Source of the DNA: Streptomyces barkulensis | GTDB taxonomy: Bacteria > Actinomycetota > Actinomycetes > Streptomycetales > Streptomycetaceae | Length of the DNA stretch: 64,000 nucleotides | Assembly: GCF_002843305.1 (NCBI RefSeq) | Contig: NZ_PGSG01000025.1 | Coordinates: forward strand, 1-64,000 | Direction of reading: 5' to 3' | Shown: positions 1-8,183 of the stretch, in pieces | Layout: the number at the start of each line of letters is the position of its first letter | Numbering within the stretch: position 1 is the stretch's first letter | Translations under genes and position numbers: made by a program | The notes under the pieces: generated by a model | Database searches by the model: none | What the model was told of the DNA's origin: nothing | The model's input: only the letters and a program-made list of their open reading frames with translations

Positions 1-39
1 CATGGGGGACCGTGTGGGAGAGTAGGACGCCGCCGAACA
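1..39 (+). rRNA. rrf: 5S ribosomal RNA, 3' end only
   Basis: The first bases match the conserved 3' end of actinobacterial 5S rRNA (GGGAGAGTAGGACGCCGCCG followed by AACA). The body of the gene and the rest of the rRNA operon lie left of the window. A strong terminator hairpin follows 10 bases later, as expected for the end of an rRNA operon. The exact 3' end is judged by similarity to known Streptomyces 5S sequences and may be off by a base or two. Confidence 0.87.
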
Positions 40-48
40 ATTTGTGAG

Positions 49-89
49 GCCTCGGTCTCCGAGTTTCGACTCGGAGACCGAGGCTTTTT
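49..89 (+). terminator. rRNA operon intrinsic terminator
   Basis: A perfect 15-base-pair stem (arms 49-63 and 70-84) with a 6-base loop is followed directly by five T residues (85-89). This is a classical rho-independent terminator and ends the rRNA transcript that finishes with the 5S gene. Confidence 0.93.
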
Positions 90-128
90 CGCGTTGTGGC
101 CCCGCACTCTGGCTGCCAGGATCCACGC

Positions 129-644
129 ATGGCGAACTACATGGTCAGAGCGGTGCGTGCTGACGATTGGCAGCGGTTGAAGGAGCTTCGACTGAAAGCT
201 CTTGCCGATCCTGTGGCGGCCGTGGCATTCCTGGAGCAGTACGAGGAGGCCGTCGCATACCCGGACAGCGTTTGGCGGCGAAGAGCTGCTGATGGACAGG
301 GACACGGGGACAGGGTGACGCTCGTCGGGGAAGCGGACGACGGACTGTTGTGCGGGAAGCTGACCGTCCTGGTCGAGGGGGACCGGACGCAACTGGTCGG
401 GGTCTACATGAGGCCCGAGCACCGGGGCACGGGGCTGGCGGCACAGATCTTCGAAGCGGCTGTCGAGTGGTCATGGGCGTGCTCGGCGGTCGAGAGGGTG
501 CGGCTGTACGTGCATGAGGACAACCACCGCGCGGAGGCCTTCTACCGCCGCCGGGGCTTCCGGCGTACCGGGAGGATCGACACCGACCCCCGGGCCTCGG
601 CGTTCACCGCCCATGAGATGGAGCTGCTCAGGCCTCGTCGCTGA
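129..644 (+). CDS. GNAT family N-acetyltransferase
   Basis: A 171-residue protein of the GCN5-related acetyltransferase family, which moves the acetyl group of acetyl-CoA to an amine. The substrate is unknown. The acetyl-CoA binding motif is seen as GVYMRPEHRGTGLAAQI, followed by the VRLYVHEDNHRAEAFYRRRGF segment that is typical of the C-terminal half of the fold. The ATG at 129 is chosen because AGGA at 118-121 is well placed as a ribosome binding site; an ATG at 141 and a GTG at 96 are also in frame. The gene stands alone after the rRNA operon and converges with the DUF58 gene, with only four bases between the two stop codons. Confidence 0.85.
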   Translation: MANYMVRAVRADDWQRLKELRLKALADPVAAVAFLEQYEEAVAYPDSVWRRRAADGQGHGDRVTLVGEADDGLLCGKLTVLVEGDRTQLVGVYMRPEHRGTGLAAQIFEAAVEWSWACSAVERVRLYVHEDNHRAEAFYRRRGFRRTGRIDTDPRASAFTAHEMELLRPRR

Positions 645-648
645 GGGT

Positions 649-1959
649 TCAGAGGCGGCCGGCGGCCTTGAGCGCGAGGTAGGTGTCGGCCAGGGCCGGG
701 GCGAGTTCGTCCGGGGCGGCGTCCACGACGGTCACACCGCGACGGCGGAGCCGGGACGCGGTGTGGCGGCGTTCCGCCTGAGTCCGGGCCGCGGCCGCGG
801 CTCCGTAGACGGCGTCGAGTGTGCCGCGCGCGGTGGCCATCTCCTCGATGCGGGGGTCGGTGACCGACGCGACCACGACCGTGTGGCGCTGGGTGAGGAG
901 CGGGAGGGCGGGGAGCAGGCCCTCCTCCACGGGGGAGGCGTCAAGGCCGGTGAACAGGACGACGAGCGAGCGCTGGGGAGCGTTGCGGAGGACGGTCGAG
1001 GCCATGCCCCGGGCATCGGACTCGATCAGGGCCGGTTCGAGTGGCGCCATCGTCGTGACCAGGGCGGGCAGCAGATCGTGGGCGGTGCGGCCCCGGAGCG
1101 TGGCGCGTACCCGGCGGTCGTAGGCCAGGAGGTCGAAGCGGTCGCCCGCACGGGCCGACAGGGCGGCCAGCAGCAGGGCGGCGTCCATCGCGGCGTCGAG
1201 GCGCGGGATGTCACCCACGCGGCCGGCCGAGGTGCGTCCGGTGTCGAGGACGGCCAGGATGCGGCGGTCGCGTTCGGGGCGCCAGGTGCGGACGGCGACG
1301 GAGCTCTGGCGGGCGGTGGCACGCCAGTCGATGGACCGGGTGTCGTCGCCCGGGATGTACTCGCGGAGGCTGTCGAACTCGGTGCCCTCGCCGCGGGTGA
1401 GGACGCTGGTGCGCCCGTCGAGTTCACGGAGCCGGGAAAGCCGTGCGGGGAGGTGCTTGCGGCTGGTGAAGGGGGGCAGGGCGCGCACTGTCCAGGGGAC
1501 GGAGTGACTGCCCTGACGGGCGGCGAGGCCGAGCGGGCCGTACGAGCGTACGGTGACGCGGGCGGCGTGGTGGTCGCCGCGCCGGGTCGGGCGCAGCCGG
1601 GTGGTGAGGAGGCGGCGTTCCCCGCCGGGCACGGTCAGCCGGTGCCGGGAGGCGGAGATCTCGGAGCCGGCCGCCCAGGCGCTGGGCGGCCAGGCGTCGC
1701 GGATGTGTGCGCGCAGCGGGCGCCCGGCGGGGTTGGTGACGGTGAGCCGGACTTCGGCGGGCTCACCGAGTCGAACTGATGTATCACCGAAACGGGTGAA
1801 AAGGAGCTTTCGGACTGGTGCCGCGCGTCCCAGGTCGTACAGGATTGCGAGCAGCAGGGTGAGTTCGACGGCGAGCAGGCCGGTCCAGCTCGGGAGCAGG
1901 AAGCCGACGAGAAGCGCGCCGAGGGCGGCGATAAGGGCTGTACGTCCGGTGAGAGCCAT
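649..1959 (-). CDS. DUF58 domain-containing protein
   Basis: A 436-residue protein with two N-terminal hydrophobic segments (about residues 5-45) and a cytoplasmic DUF58 domain. The diagnostic stretch GTEFDSLREYIPGDDTRSID followed by W-R-A-T-A-R is present at about residues 195-220; the C-terminal part has a von Willebrand A-like fold in this family. DUF58 proteins are regularly encoded beside MoxR ATPases and are thought to act with them in chaperone-like assembly or metal insertion at the membrane, but their biochemical role is not settled. The gene is the last of a five-gene minus-strand operon and starts 18 bases after the moxR stop codon. Confidence 0.88.
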   Translation of the reverse strand: MALTGRTALIAALGALLVGFLLPSWTGLLAVELTLLLAILYDLGRAAPVRKLLFTRFGDTSVRLGEPAEVRLTVTNPAGRPLRAHIRDAWPPSAWAAGSEISASRHRLTVPGGERRLLTTRLRPTRRGDHHAARVTVRSYGPLGLAARQGSHSVPWTVRALPPFTSRKHLPARLSRLRELDGRTSVLTRGEGTEFDSLREYIPGDDTRSIDWRATARQSSVAVRTWRPERDRRILAVLDTGRTSAGRVGDIPRLDAAMDAALLLAALSARAGDRFDLLAYDRRVRATLRGRTAHDLLPALVTTMAPLEPALIESDARGMASTVLRNAPQRSLVVLFTGLDASPVEEGLLPALPLLTQRHTVVVASVTDPRIEEMATARGTLDAVYGAAAAARTQAERRHTASRLRRRGVTVVDAAPDELAPALADTYLALKAAGRL

Positions 1960-1977
1960 CGGTCAGTCCGTGTCGCC

Positions 1978-2943
1978 TCAGCGGGGCACGGGAACATGGG
2001 CGAGCAGCGAGGAGATCACGCTGTCCGCGGTGACGCCCTCCATCTCGGCCTCGGGGCGCAGCTGGATGCGGTGCCGCAGGGTGGGCAGGGCGAGTGCCTT
2101 CACATCATCGGGGGTGACGTAGTCGCGTCCGGTGAGCCAGGCCCAGGCTCGGGCGGTGGACAGCAGTGCGGTGGCGCCGCGGGGTGAGGCGCCCAGGGAG
2201 AGAGAGGGGGATTCACGGGTGGCACGACAGATATCGACGACATAGCCGGCGACCTCGGGGGAGACGGACGTTTTGGCGACCGCGGCCCGGGCCGCGTCGA
2301 GTTCCGCGGGGCCGGCCACACGGCGTACGCCGGCGGCGGTGAGGTCGCGGGGGTCGAAGCCCTCGGCGTGCCTGGAGAGAACCTTGATCTCCTCCTCCCT
2401 GGAGGGCAGTGACACCTGGAGCTTGAGCAGGAACCGGTCGAGCTGGGCCTCGGGGAGGGGGTAGGTGCCCTCGTACTCGACGGGGTTCTGGGTGGCGGCC
2501 ACCAGGAAGGGGTCGGGGAGCTTGCGCGCGGTGCCCTCGACGGTGACCTGCCGCTCCTCCATGGCTTCGAGCAGGGACGCCTGAGTCTTCGGCGGGGTGC
2601 GGTTGATCTCGTCGGCGAGAAGCAGGTTGGTGAAGACCGGACCGGGCTGGAAGGAGAACTCGGCCGTGCGGTTGTCGTAGATGAGCGAGCCGGTGACGTC
2701 GCTCGGCATCAGGTCGGGGGTGAACTGGACACGCTTGGTGTCGAGTTCGAGTGCGGCGGCCAGGGCTCGGACGAGGAGGGTCTTGGCGACGCCCGGGACG
2801 CCCTCCAGCAGTACGTGTCCGCGGCAGAGCAGGGCGACGACGAGTCCGGTGACGGTGGCGTCCTGGCCGACCACGGCCTTGGAGATCTCGCCGCGCAGAG
2901 CCTCGAGGGCGGCGCGGGCGCTGTCTGCGGAGGGGGCGGTCAC
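1978..2943 (-). CDS. MoxR family AAA+ ATPase
   Basis: A 321-residue AAA+ ATPase of the MoxR family. Walker A is GVPGVAKT and Walker B is LLADEINR, followed by the sensor region VAATQNPVEYEGTYPLPEAQ that marks MoxR/RavA-type proteins, and a C-terminal lid domain with SPRGATALLSTARAWA. The GTG at 2943 is chosen as start: it overlaps the stop codon of the upstream DUF4350 gene (GTGA), and the homologous part of the protein begins there; a much longer open frame upstream has no similarity. MoxR proteins usually work with a DUF58 or VWA partner, here the next gene downstream. Confidence 0.92.
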   Translation of the reverse strand: MTAPSADSARAALEALRGEISKAVVGQDATVTGLVVALLCRGHVLLEGVPGVAKTLLVRALAAALELDTKRVQFTPDLMPSDVTGSLIYDNRTAEFSFQPGPVFTNLLLADEINRTPPKTQASLLEAMEERQVTVEGTARKLPDPFLVAATQNPVEYEGTYPLPEAQLDRFLLKLQVSLPSREEEIKVLSRHAEGFDPRDLTAAGVRRVAGPAELDAARAAVAKTSVSPEVAGYVVDICRATRESPSLSLGASPRGATALLSTARAWAWLTGRDYVTPDDVKALALPTLRHRIQLRPEAEMEGVTADSVISSLLAHVPVPR

Positions 2944-4175
2944 GGGGTGCGGTCCTTGTCTCTCGGAGATGGGGTGATGCGGCGTTCGAGGAGGTCGAGC
3001 CGGTCGGCGAGCCGGACGAGGGCTTCGTCGTCGGCGGGAGCCGGGCCGAACAGAAGGCCGTGGATCTGGGTGGCGTCGTCTCCGGTGCGGGCGGCGACGG
3101 CCGGGCACAGGGCTTCGGAGCGGTGGGCCTGTGCGGTGGGTACGCCGGCGAGAGGGGCGATCCGGGTGCGGGTGGCCGAACGCAGGGCTTCGGCGGCGCG
3201 TTCGCGTGCGTTCGCCCGGCGGTAGAGGCGGGCACGGCCCTCGGTCGCCTCGGACGCCGGGACGGCCACGGGCAGCCGTTCGGGGACGAGCGGACCCAGG
3301 CGCCTGGCCCGCCAGAGCGCGGCGAGGACCGCGGCGATCGCGAGCTGGAAGGCGCCCCACCTCCAGCCGGAGGGGATGAGGTCGATGAAGCTCTCGTTGC
3401 CGCCGTCGGTGGCGGTGGCGTCGTCCAGGGAGGGGAGGTACCAGACCAGATGGGGACGGGAGCCGAGGAGTTGCAGGGCGAGCGAGGCGTTGCCGTGGTC
3501 GTCGAGGCGGTGGTTGTACAACAGGTCCGGGGCACCGAGCACCACGGTGTCGCCGTCGCCGGTTTCCGAGGGGAGCCGCAGCAGGGTGGGCAGCTCGCCG
3601 CTGGGGTAGCAGGCCTCGACCGAGGCGGCGGAGGCGGTGTAGGTGATGCCGCCGAGTTCGGCCGCGCCCGCGCGCCGGGCGTACGGGGCCTCGCAGCCGG
3701 GGCGGAGCACCTCGACGGAGGTGGGCTCCACGGCGCGTACGTCCGGGGCCAGGGTGCCCAGCGAGGCGGGGCCAGGGGCCAGCAGGACGGTGCGGCCTCC
3801 GCTGTCGGAGGCGGCGGCGCGCAGCGCGGACTGCTGACGTGCGCTGAGCAGGTCCGGGTTGGCCACCAGCAGTGTGGTGTCGGGCCCCAGCGCCTCGGTG
3901 GCCTCGGCGATGCCGGTGGCGACGGTGGTGTCCACGCCGCGGTCGGCGAGGAGTTCCGCGGTGGCGCGGCTGCCGTAGCGGTCGGCGGAGCGGGGGTCGA
4001 GCAGTCCGTGCTGTTCGCCGGAGCGGAGAGCGGCGATGACCAGACCGGCCAGCGCCAGGACGGCCACCGCCAGCAGCAGACCGCGGGCGCGCCCCCACAA
4101 CTGGCGTGCGGTGGGCGATACCGAGGTGGCCGCGCCGGCGGAAGGTGCGGACGGTGCGGACGGTGCGGTCGTCAT
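2940..4175 (-). CDS. DUF4350 domain-containing membrane protein
   Basis: A 411-residue protein with one transmembrane helix near the N-terminus (about residues 30-50, LLLAVAVLALAGLVIAAL) and a second one around residues 275-295. The stretch between them is the DUF4350 domain, which resembles a glutamine-amidotransferase-like or ABC-accessory extracytoplasmic domain and begins just after the helix with DPRSADRYGSRATAELLADR. No enzymatic residues can be assigned. It lies between the DUF4129 gene (4-base overlap) and moxR (4-base overlap), so translation of the three genes is probably coupled and they likely act as one membrane complex. Confidence 0.83.
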   Translation of the reverse strand: MTTAPSAPSAPSAGAATSVSPTARQLWGRARGLLLAVAVLALAGLVIAALRSGEQHGLLDPRSADRYGSRATAELLADRGVDTTVATGIAEATEALGPDTTLLVANPDLLSARQQSALRAAASDSGGRTVLLAPGPASLGTLAPDVRAVEPTSVEVLRPGCEAPYARRAGAAELGGITYTASAASVEACYPSGELPTLLRLPSETGDGDTVVLGAPDLLYNHRLDDHGNASLALQLLGSRPHLVWYLPSLDDATATDGGNESFIDLIPSGWRWGAFQLAIAAVLAALWRARRLGPLVPERLPVAVPASEATEGRARLYRRANARERAAEALRSATRTRIAPLAGVPTAQAHRSEALCPAVAARTGDDATQIHGLLFGPAPADDEALVRLADRLDLLERRITPSPRDKDRTP

Positions 4176-4918
4176 ACGGCGCCTCCACCGGGGACCGCCG
4201 GTGCGGGACGGTCGCCGGTCAGGCGGGGCCTGCTGTGCCGGACGGCTTCCTCGAGGTCCCGCAGCCTCAGGTACGCGGCCTGGTCGGCCGGGCGTTCGGC
4301 GTATGTGACCTCGTCGAAGGCGAGGGCGGCGGCGTACAGGGCCGTGGTGTGGTCCGGGAGGACCCGGGCGGCTTCGGCCGCGGCCTCGTCGGCGGTGCGG
4401 CCGGGGCGGGGGTCGAGCAGGGCGCGTTCCTCCAGGGAGCGGACGAGGGCGCGCATCCTCTCCTGGAGGGCCTCGCTCCAGCGGGCGGCGGAGGCGTACC
4501 GCTCGGCCTCGGCGCGGTGCTCGTCGGCGCTGCGCGGGCGGTCGTCGAAGAGTTCACCGCGCCCGGTGGACCCGGGTGCGCGGCGCAGTGCGCCCATGCG
4601 CAGTCGCAGGCCGACCAGGAGGAGCACGACGAGCAGGGCGACGACCATGAGGCCGACCCAGCCTCCGGGGGTGGCCCCCGCGGCGGCGTCGAGGAGGTCG
4701 CCGATCCGCTCCCACACCCAGTCGAGAAGGCGTCGCAGCAGGCTCGGGTCGTTCTCGTGGTACATGGGCTTGGACAACTCGTCCTCGGCGGCCTCGCGCG
4801 CCGGGGTGCGCGGGATCGTCACCGGCACCCCGGCGTCCGGCCCGTCCGAGCTGCCGGAGCGCATGGCGAACGAGGTCTCCGGCAGCACCGTGCGCACGCC
4901 CGCGGACCGCGTCACCAC
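4172..4918 (-). CDS. DUF4129 domain-containing membrane protein
   Basis: A 248-residue protein with one central transmembrane helix (VGLMVVALLVVLLLVGLRL) and a C-terminal cytoplasmic DUF4129 domain rich in alpha helix and Ala, Arg and Glu. DUF4129 is often fused to transglutaminase-like domains; here it stands alone. Two adjacent GTG codons (4918 and 4915) can serve as start; the first lies one base after the stop codon of the upstream membrane protein gene. The gene belongs to the MoxR-DUF58 operon. No function beyond membership of this membrane module can be deduced. Confidence 0.8.
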   Translation of the reverse strand: MVTRSAGVRTVLPETSFAMRSGSSDGPDAGVPVTIPRTPAREAAEDELSKPMYHENDPSLLRRLLDWVWERIGDLLDAAAGATPGGWVGLMVVALLVVLLLVGLRLRMGALRRAPGSTGRGELFDDRPRSADEHRAEAERYASAARWSEALQERMRALVRSLEERALLDPRPGRTADEAAAEAARVLPDHTTALYAAALAFDEVTYAERPADQAAYLRLRDLEEAVRHSRPRLTGDRPAPAVPGGGAV

Positions 4919-4919
4919 A

Positions 4920-6167
4920 TCAGTTCCCCGGGGTGGTGCCGTCGGTGCGCCGCTCGTGGCCGGGGAGCCCCGCGGCGCGGGCGAGTTCGAGGTCGAGGGC
5001 CTCGCGGCGGATGCGCTGGTCCATGTAGAGGAGGGCGGTGACGCCCGCGCTGAGCGGGAGGGTGACGGTGGAGGCGAGGACCGCTCCGATGCCGATGACG
5101 ATCAGGTAGGTCCAGGTGATGTCCGCGATGCCGCCGGTCATGAAGCTCTCGATGCCGTCGCCGCCCAGTACGGGGGCCAGGAAGGAGGCGGGAAGCTGGA
5201 TGATCATCCCGATCATGGAGACCAGCACGACGGTGAGGAGCTGGATGCCGAAGATGCGCCACCAGGAGTTCCGCACGAGTTTGGCGGAGCGCCGGAGGGA
5301 GGCGAGGACGCCCTGCCGCTCCAGCATGAGGGCGGGCGCGGAGAGGCAGTAGCGGACCCAGAGCCAGACGGCGGCCACGGTGCCCGCGATACCGCCGAGG
5401 AGGCCGATGCCTATGCCGGCCAGCTCCGAACCCGCCGCGCCGAGGAGGATGCCGGGCAGGAAGCCCAGGGTAACCGCAGCGGTCACGATCAGCCCCACCA
5501 GCAGCGTCAGTCCGAGCAGGCGGGCGAGCTGCGGCCGGGAGTCGCGCCAGGCCTCCCCGATGGACACCGGGCGGCCCAGAACGGCGCGGCTGACCACCAC
5601 GGTGAGCATCGCGGTGGCGATGACCGTGCCGATCAGGGAGGCCAGCAGTTCGACGCCCAGGGTGCTGAACGTACCGCTGAAGGCGTCCAGCAGCTCGTCC
5701 CTGGTCGGTTCGGCCTTGGTCTCCAGTGCCTGGAGGCCGCTGTTGTCCCGCATCCAGACGCCGGTGGCCACGGTGGAGGCGAGCTGGATCATGATCGCGA
5801 CCGCGAGCGATATGGCCAGGACCGTCCGCCAGTGGGCCCGTGCGGTGGAGACCGCCCCGTCCAGGATCTCGCCCACGCCCAGGGGACGGAGCGGGATGAC
5901 GCCGGGTTTGGCCGCGGGCGGCTGGTTCCAGTTTCCCCAGCCGGGTCCGCCCGGCGGCGGGGGAGGAGGAGCGCCCCAGTCCTGCGGGGCGGCGGGTGGC
6001 TGCTGCGGCGACCAGTTCGCCGGCGGCTGCCGCGGCGGGGTCCTGTCCGTGGGCACCTTGTCGGCGGGCTGCCCGGAAGTACCACTGCCGGATGCGCCCC
6101 CACCGGACGCGGGGGGAGGATCGGAGGGGGAGGATCCGGGCGAGGCCCAGCCCGGAGAGTCACTCAC
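4920..6167 (-). CDS. multi-pass membrane protein with proline-rich N-terminus
   Basis: A 415-residue protein. The first 95 residues are rich in Pro, Gly and Ser with runs of proline and look disordered. The remainder holds about six hydrophobic segments and resembles the membrane domain attached to some glycerophosphodiester phosphodiesterases (for instance VIPLRPLGVGEILDGAVS before the first helix), but no phosphodiesterase domain is present. It is the first gene of the five-gene operon reaching to the DUF58 gene and is divergent from mtnA, with a 150-base promoter region between them. Its function is unknown. Confidence 0.75.
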   Translation of the reverse strand: MSDSPGWASPGSSPSDPPPASGGGASGSGTSGQPADKVPTDRTPPRQPPANWSPQQPPAAPQDWGAPPPPPPGGPGWGNWNQPPAAKPGVIPLRPLGVGEILDGAVSTARAHWRTVLAISLAVAIMIQLASTVATGVWMRDNSGLQALETKAEPTRDELLDAFSGTFSTLGVELLASLIGTVIATAMLTVVVSRAVLGRPVSIGEAWRDSRPQLARLLGLTLLVGLIVTAAVTLGFLPGILLGAAGSELAGIGIGLLGGIAGTVAAVWLWVRYCLSAPALMLERQGVLASLRRSAKLVRNSWWRIFGIQLLTVVLVSMIGMIIQLPASFLAPVLGGDGIESFMTGGIADITWTYLIVIGIGAVLASTVTLPLSAGVTALLYMDQRIRREALDLELARAAGLPGHERRTDGTTPGN

Positions 6168-6317
6168 AGCGGTTCACCTCGTGTTCTCGCGGCCTGTTCG
6201 TGGGGATGTATCGGCTGGCTGGCAGCCATCGTGCCATGGGCCGCCGCGGAACGGCGCGGGCCCCGTGGCTCCCGGCTGCCTTCGACTGATGGCCGGGAGA
6301 AGGGGCAGACTGTCCGA

Positions 6318-7508
6318 ATGGTTGACCAGACTGAGGAACGATCCACGGCTTCGGCGCCCGATGACGTACCGGTTCCCGTTCCCTCGCTGCGCTGGGAGGA
6401 ACCCCCCGAGGGGCCGGTGGTGGTGCTGCTCGACCAGACCCGGCTTCCCGCCGAGGAGGTCGAACTCGTCTGCACCGATGTGCCCGCCCTGGTGGAGGCG
6501 ATCCGCTCGCTCGCGGTGCGCGGGGCTCCGCTGCTGGGGCTGGCGGGCGCGTACGGCGTCGCGCTGGCGGCCGCCCGCGGGTACGACGTGACCGATGCGG
6601 CCGAGCAGCTCAGACACGCGCGTCCGACCGCGGTCAACCTCGGGTACGGGGTGAGCCGGGCCGAGCGGGCCTTCCGGGTGGCCGCCGACGGCGGCGCGGG
6701 ATACGAGCGGGCGGCCGCCGCGGCGCTGGCCGAGGCCCGCGCGCTGCACCGCGAGGACGCCGCGGCGAGCGAGCGGATGGCCGCGCACGGCCTGGCGCTG
6801 CTGGGCGAGCTGCTGCCGGGCGGCGGCTACCGCGTCCTCACCCACTGCAACACCGGGGCGCTGGTGTCCGGCGGGGGAGGCACCGCGTTCGGGGTGGTGC
6901 GGGCCGCGCACCGTGCCGGCGAGCTGCGCAGGCTGTGGGTGGACGAGACCCGGCCGCTGCTCCAGGGGGCGCGGCTGACGGCGTACGAGGCGGCCCGGGA
7001 GGGCATGGCCTACACGGTGCTGACGGACAACGCGGCCGGTTCGCTGTTCGCGGCGGGCGAGGTGGACGCGGTGCTGATCGGCGCGGACCGGATCGCGGCC
7101 GACGGCTCGGTGGCGAACAAGATCGGCAGCTATCCGCTGGCGGTGCTGGCCCGCTACCACCATGTGCCGTTCGTGGTGGTGGCGCCCATGACCACGGTGG
7201 ACCTGGAGACGGCCGACGGGGGTTCGATCGAGGTGGAGCAGCGTCCCGGCCACGAGGTGACGGAGTTCGCGCCGCCGACGGTGCCGGGGGCCGGGGCGGA
7301 GCCGGGCAGCGGCATCCCGGTGGCTCCGCTGGGTGCGCAGGCGTACAACCCGGCCTTCGACGTCACTCCGGCGGAACTGGTGACGGCGATCGTCACCGAG
7401 CGGGGAGTGGTCTCACCGGTCACGGGGGGCGCGCTGGCCGAACTGTGCTCGCCCTCACCGTCACCCCGGGAAAAGTCACGATCGGGTAATGGGATGATGG
7501 ACGCATGA
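6318..7508 (+). CDS. mtnA: S-methyl-5-thioribose-1-phosphate isomerase
   Basis: A 396-residue enzyme of the methionine salvage pathway that converts 5-methylthioribose-1-phosphate to the ribulose form in the cytoplasm. Family signatures are RGAPLLGLAGAYGVALAA near residue 75, the catalytic cysteine in THCNTGAL (Cys177), and the catalytic aspartate in GADRIAADGSVANKIGSYPL (Asp257). The ATG at 6318 is chosen because the homologous region begins soon after it; a GGGAGAAGGGG stretch lies upstream, and a possible -10 hexamer CAGACT sits six bases before the ATG, so a leaderless start is also possible. The stop codon overlaps the mtrA start (ATGA), so mtrA may be translated partly by coupling to mtnA. 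Confidence 0.93.
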   Translation: MVDQTEERSTASAPDDVPVPVPSLRWEEPPEGPVVVLLDQTRLPAEEVELVCTDVPALVEAIRSLAVRGAPLLGLAGAYGVALAAARGYDVTDAAEQLRHARPTAVNLGYGVSRAERAFRVAADGGAGYERAAAAALAEARALHREDAAASERMAAHGLALLGELLPGGGYRVLTHCNTGALVSGGGGTAFGVVRAAHRAGELRRLWVDETRPLLQGARLTAYEAAREGMAYTVLTDNAAGSLFAAGEVDAVLIGADRIAADGSVANKIGSYPLAVLARYHHVPFVVVAPMTTVDLETADGGSIEVEQRPGHEVTEFAPPTVPGAGAEPGSGIPVAPLGAQAYNPAFDVTPAELVTAIVTERGVVSPVTGGALAELCSPSPSPREKSRSGNGMMDA

Positions 7509-8182
7509 AGGGACGCGTCCTGGTCGTCGACGACGACACCGCACTGGCAGAGATGCTCGGCATCGTGCTGCGCGGCGAAGGCTTCGAACCGTCGTTCGTG
7601 TCGGACGGAGACAAGGCCCTCGCCGCCTTCCGCGAGACCAAGCCCGACCTCGTGCTGCTCGACCTGATGCTGCCGGGCCGGGACGGCATCGAGGTGTGCC
7701 GGCTGATCCGCGCCGAGTCCGGGGTGCCGATCGTCATGCTCACAGCCAAGAGCGACACCGTCGACGTGGTGGTGGGCCTGGAATCGGGAGCCGACGACTA
7801 CATCGTCAAGCCGTTCAAGCCCAAGGAGCTGGTGGCCCGCATCCGGGCGCGGCTGCGGCGGTCGGAGGAGCCCGCGCCCGAGCAGCTCGCCATCGGCGAT
7901 CTGGTCATCGACGTGGCGGGGCACTCGGTGAAGCGCGACGGGCAGTCCATCGCGCTGACCCCCCTGGAGTTCGACCTGCTGGTGGCCCTCGCCCGCAAGC
8001 CGTGGCAGGTCTTCACCCGCGAGGTGCTTCTGGAACAGGTGTGGGGCTACCGTCACGCGGCGGACACCCGGCTGGTCAACGTCCATGTGCAGCGGCTGCG
8101 CTCCAAGGTCGAGAAGGACCCGGAGCGGCCCGAGATCGTGGTGACCGTACGCGGCGTGGGGTACAAGGCCGGACCAAGCTGA
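7505..8182 (+). CDS. mtrA: two-component response regulator MtrA
   Basis: A 225-residue OmpR-type regulator. The receiver domain begins with VLVVDDDTALAEMLG and carries the phosphoacceptor Asp53 in LVLLDLMLPG, Thr in MLTAKSD and Lys in YIVKPFKP. The C-terminal winged-helix domain ends with VNVHVQRLRSKVEKDPE and TVRGVGYKAG. MtrA with MtrB and LpqB is a conserved actinobacterial module that in Streptomyces links cell-wall state and development to transcription. The start overlaps the mtnA stop codon by four bases and mtrB follows one base after the stop codon, so mtrA-mtrB-lpqB form one operon. Confidence 0.97.
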   Translation: MKGRVLVVDDDTALAEMLGIVLRGEGFEPSFVSDGDKALAAFRETKPDLVLLDLMLPGRDGIEVCRLIRAESGVPIVMLTAKSDTVDVVVGLESGADDYIVKPFKPKELVARIRARLRRSEEPAPEQLAIGDLVIDVAGHSVKRDGQSIALTPLEFDLLVALARKPWQVFTREVLLEQVWGYRHAADTRLVNVHVQRLRSKVEKDPERPEIVVTVRGVGYKAGPS

Positions 8183-8183
8183 C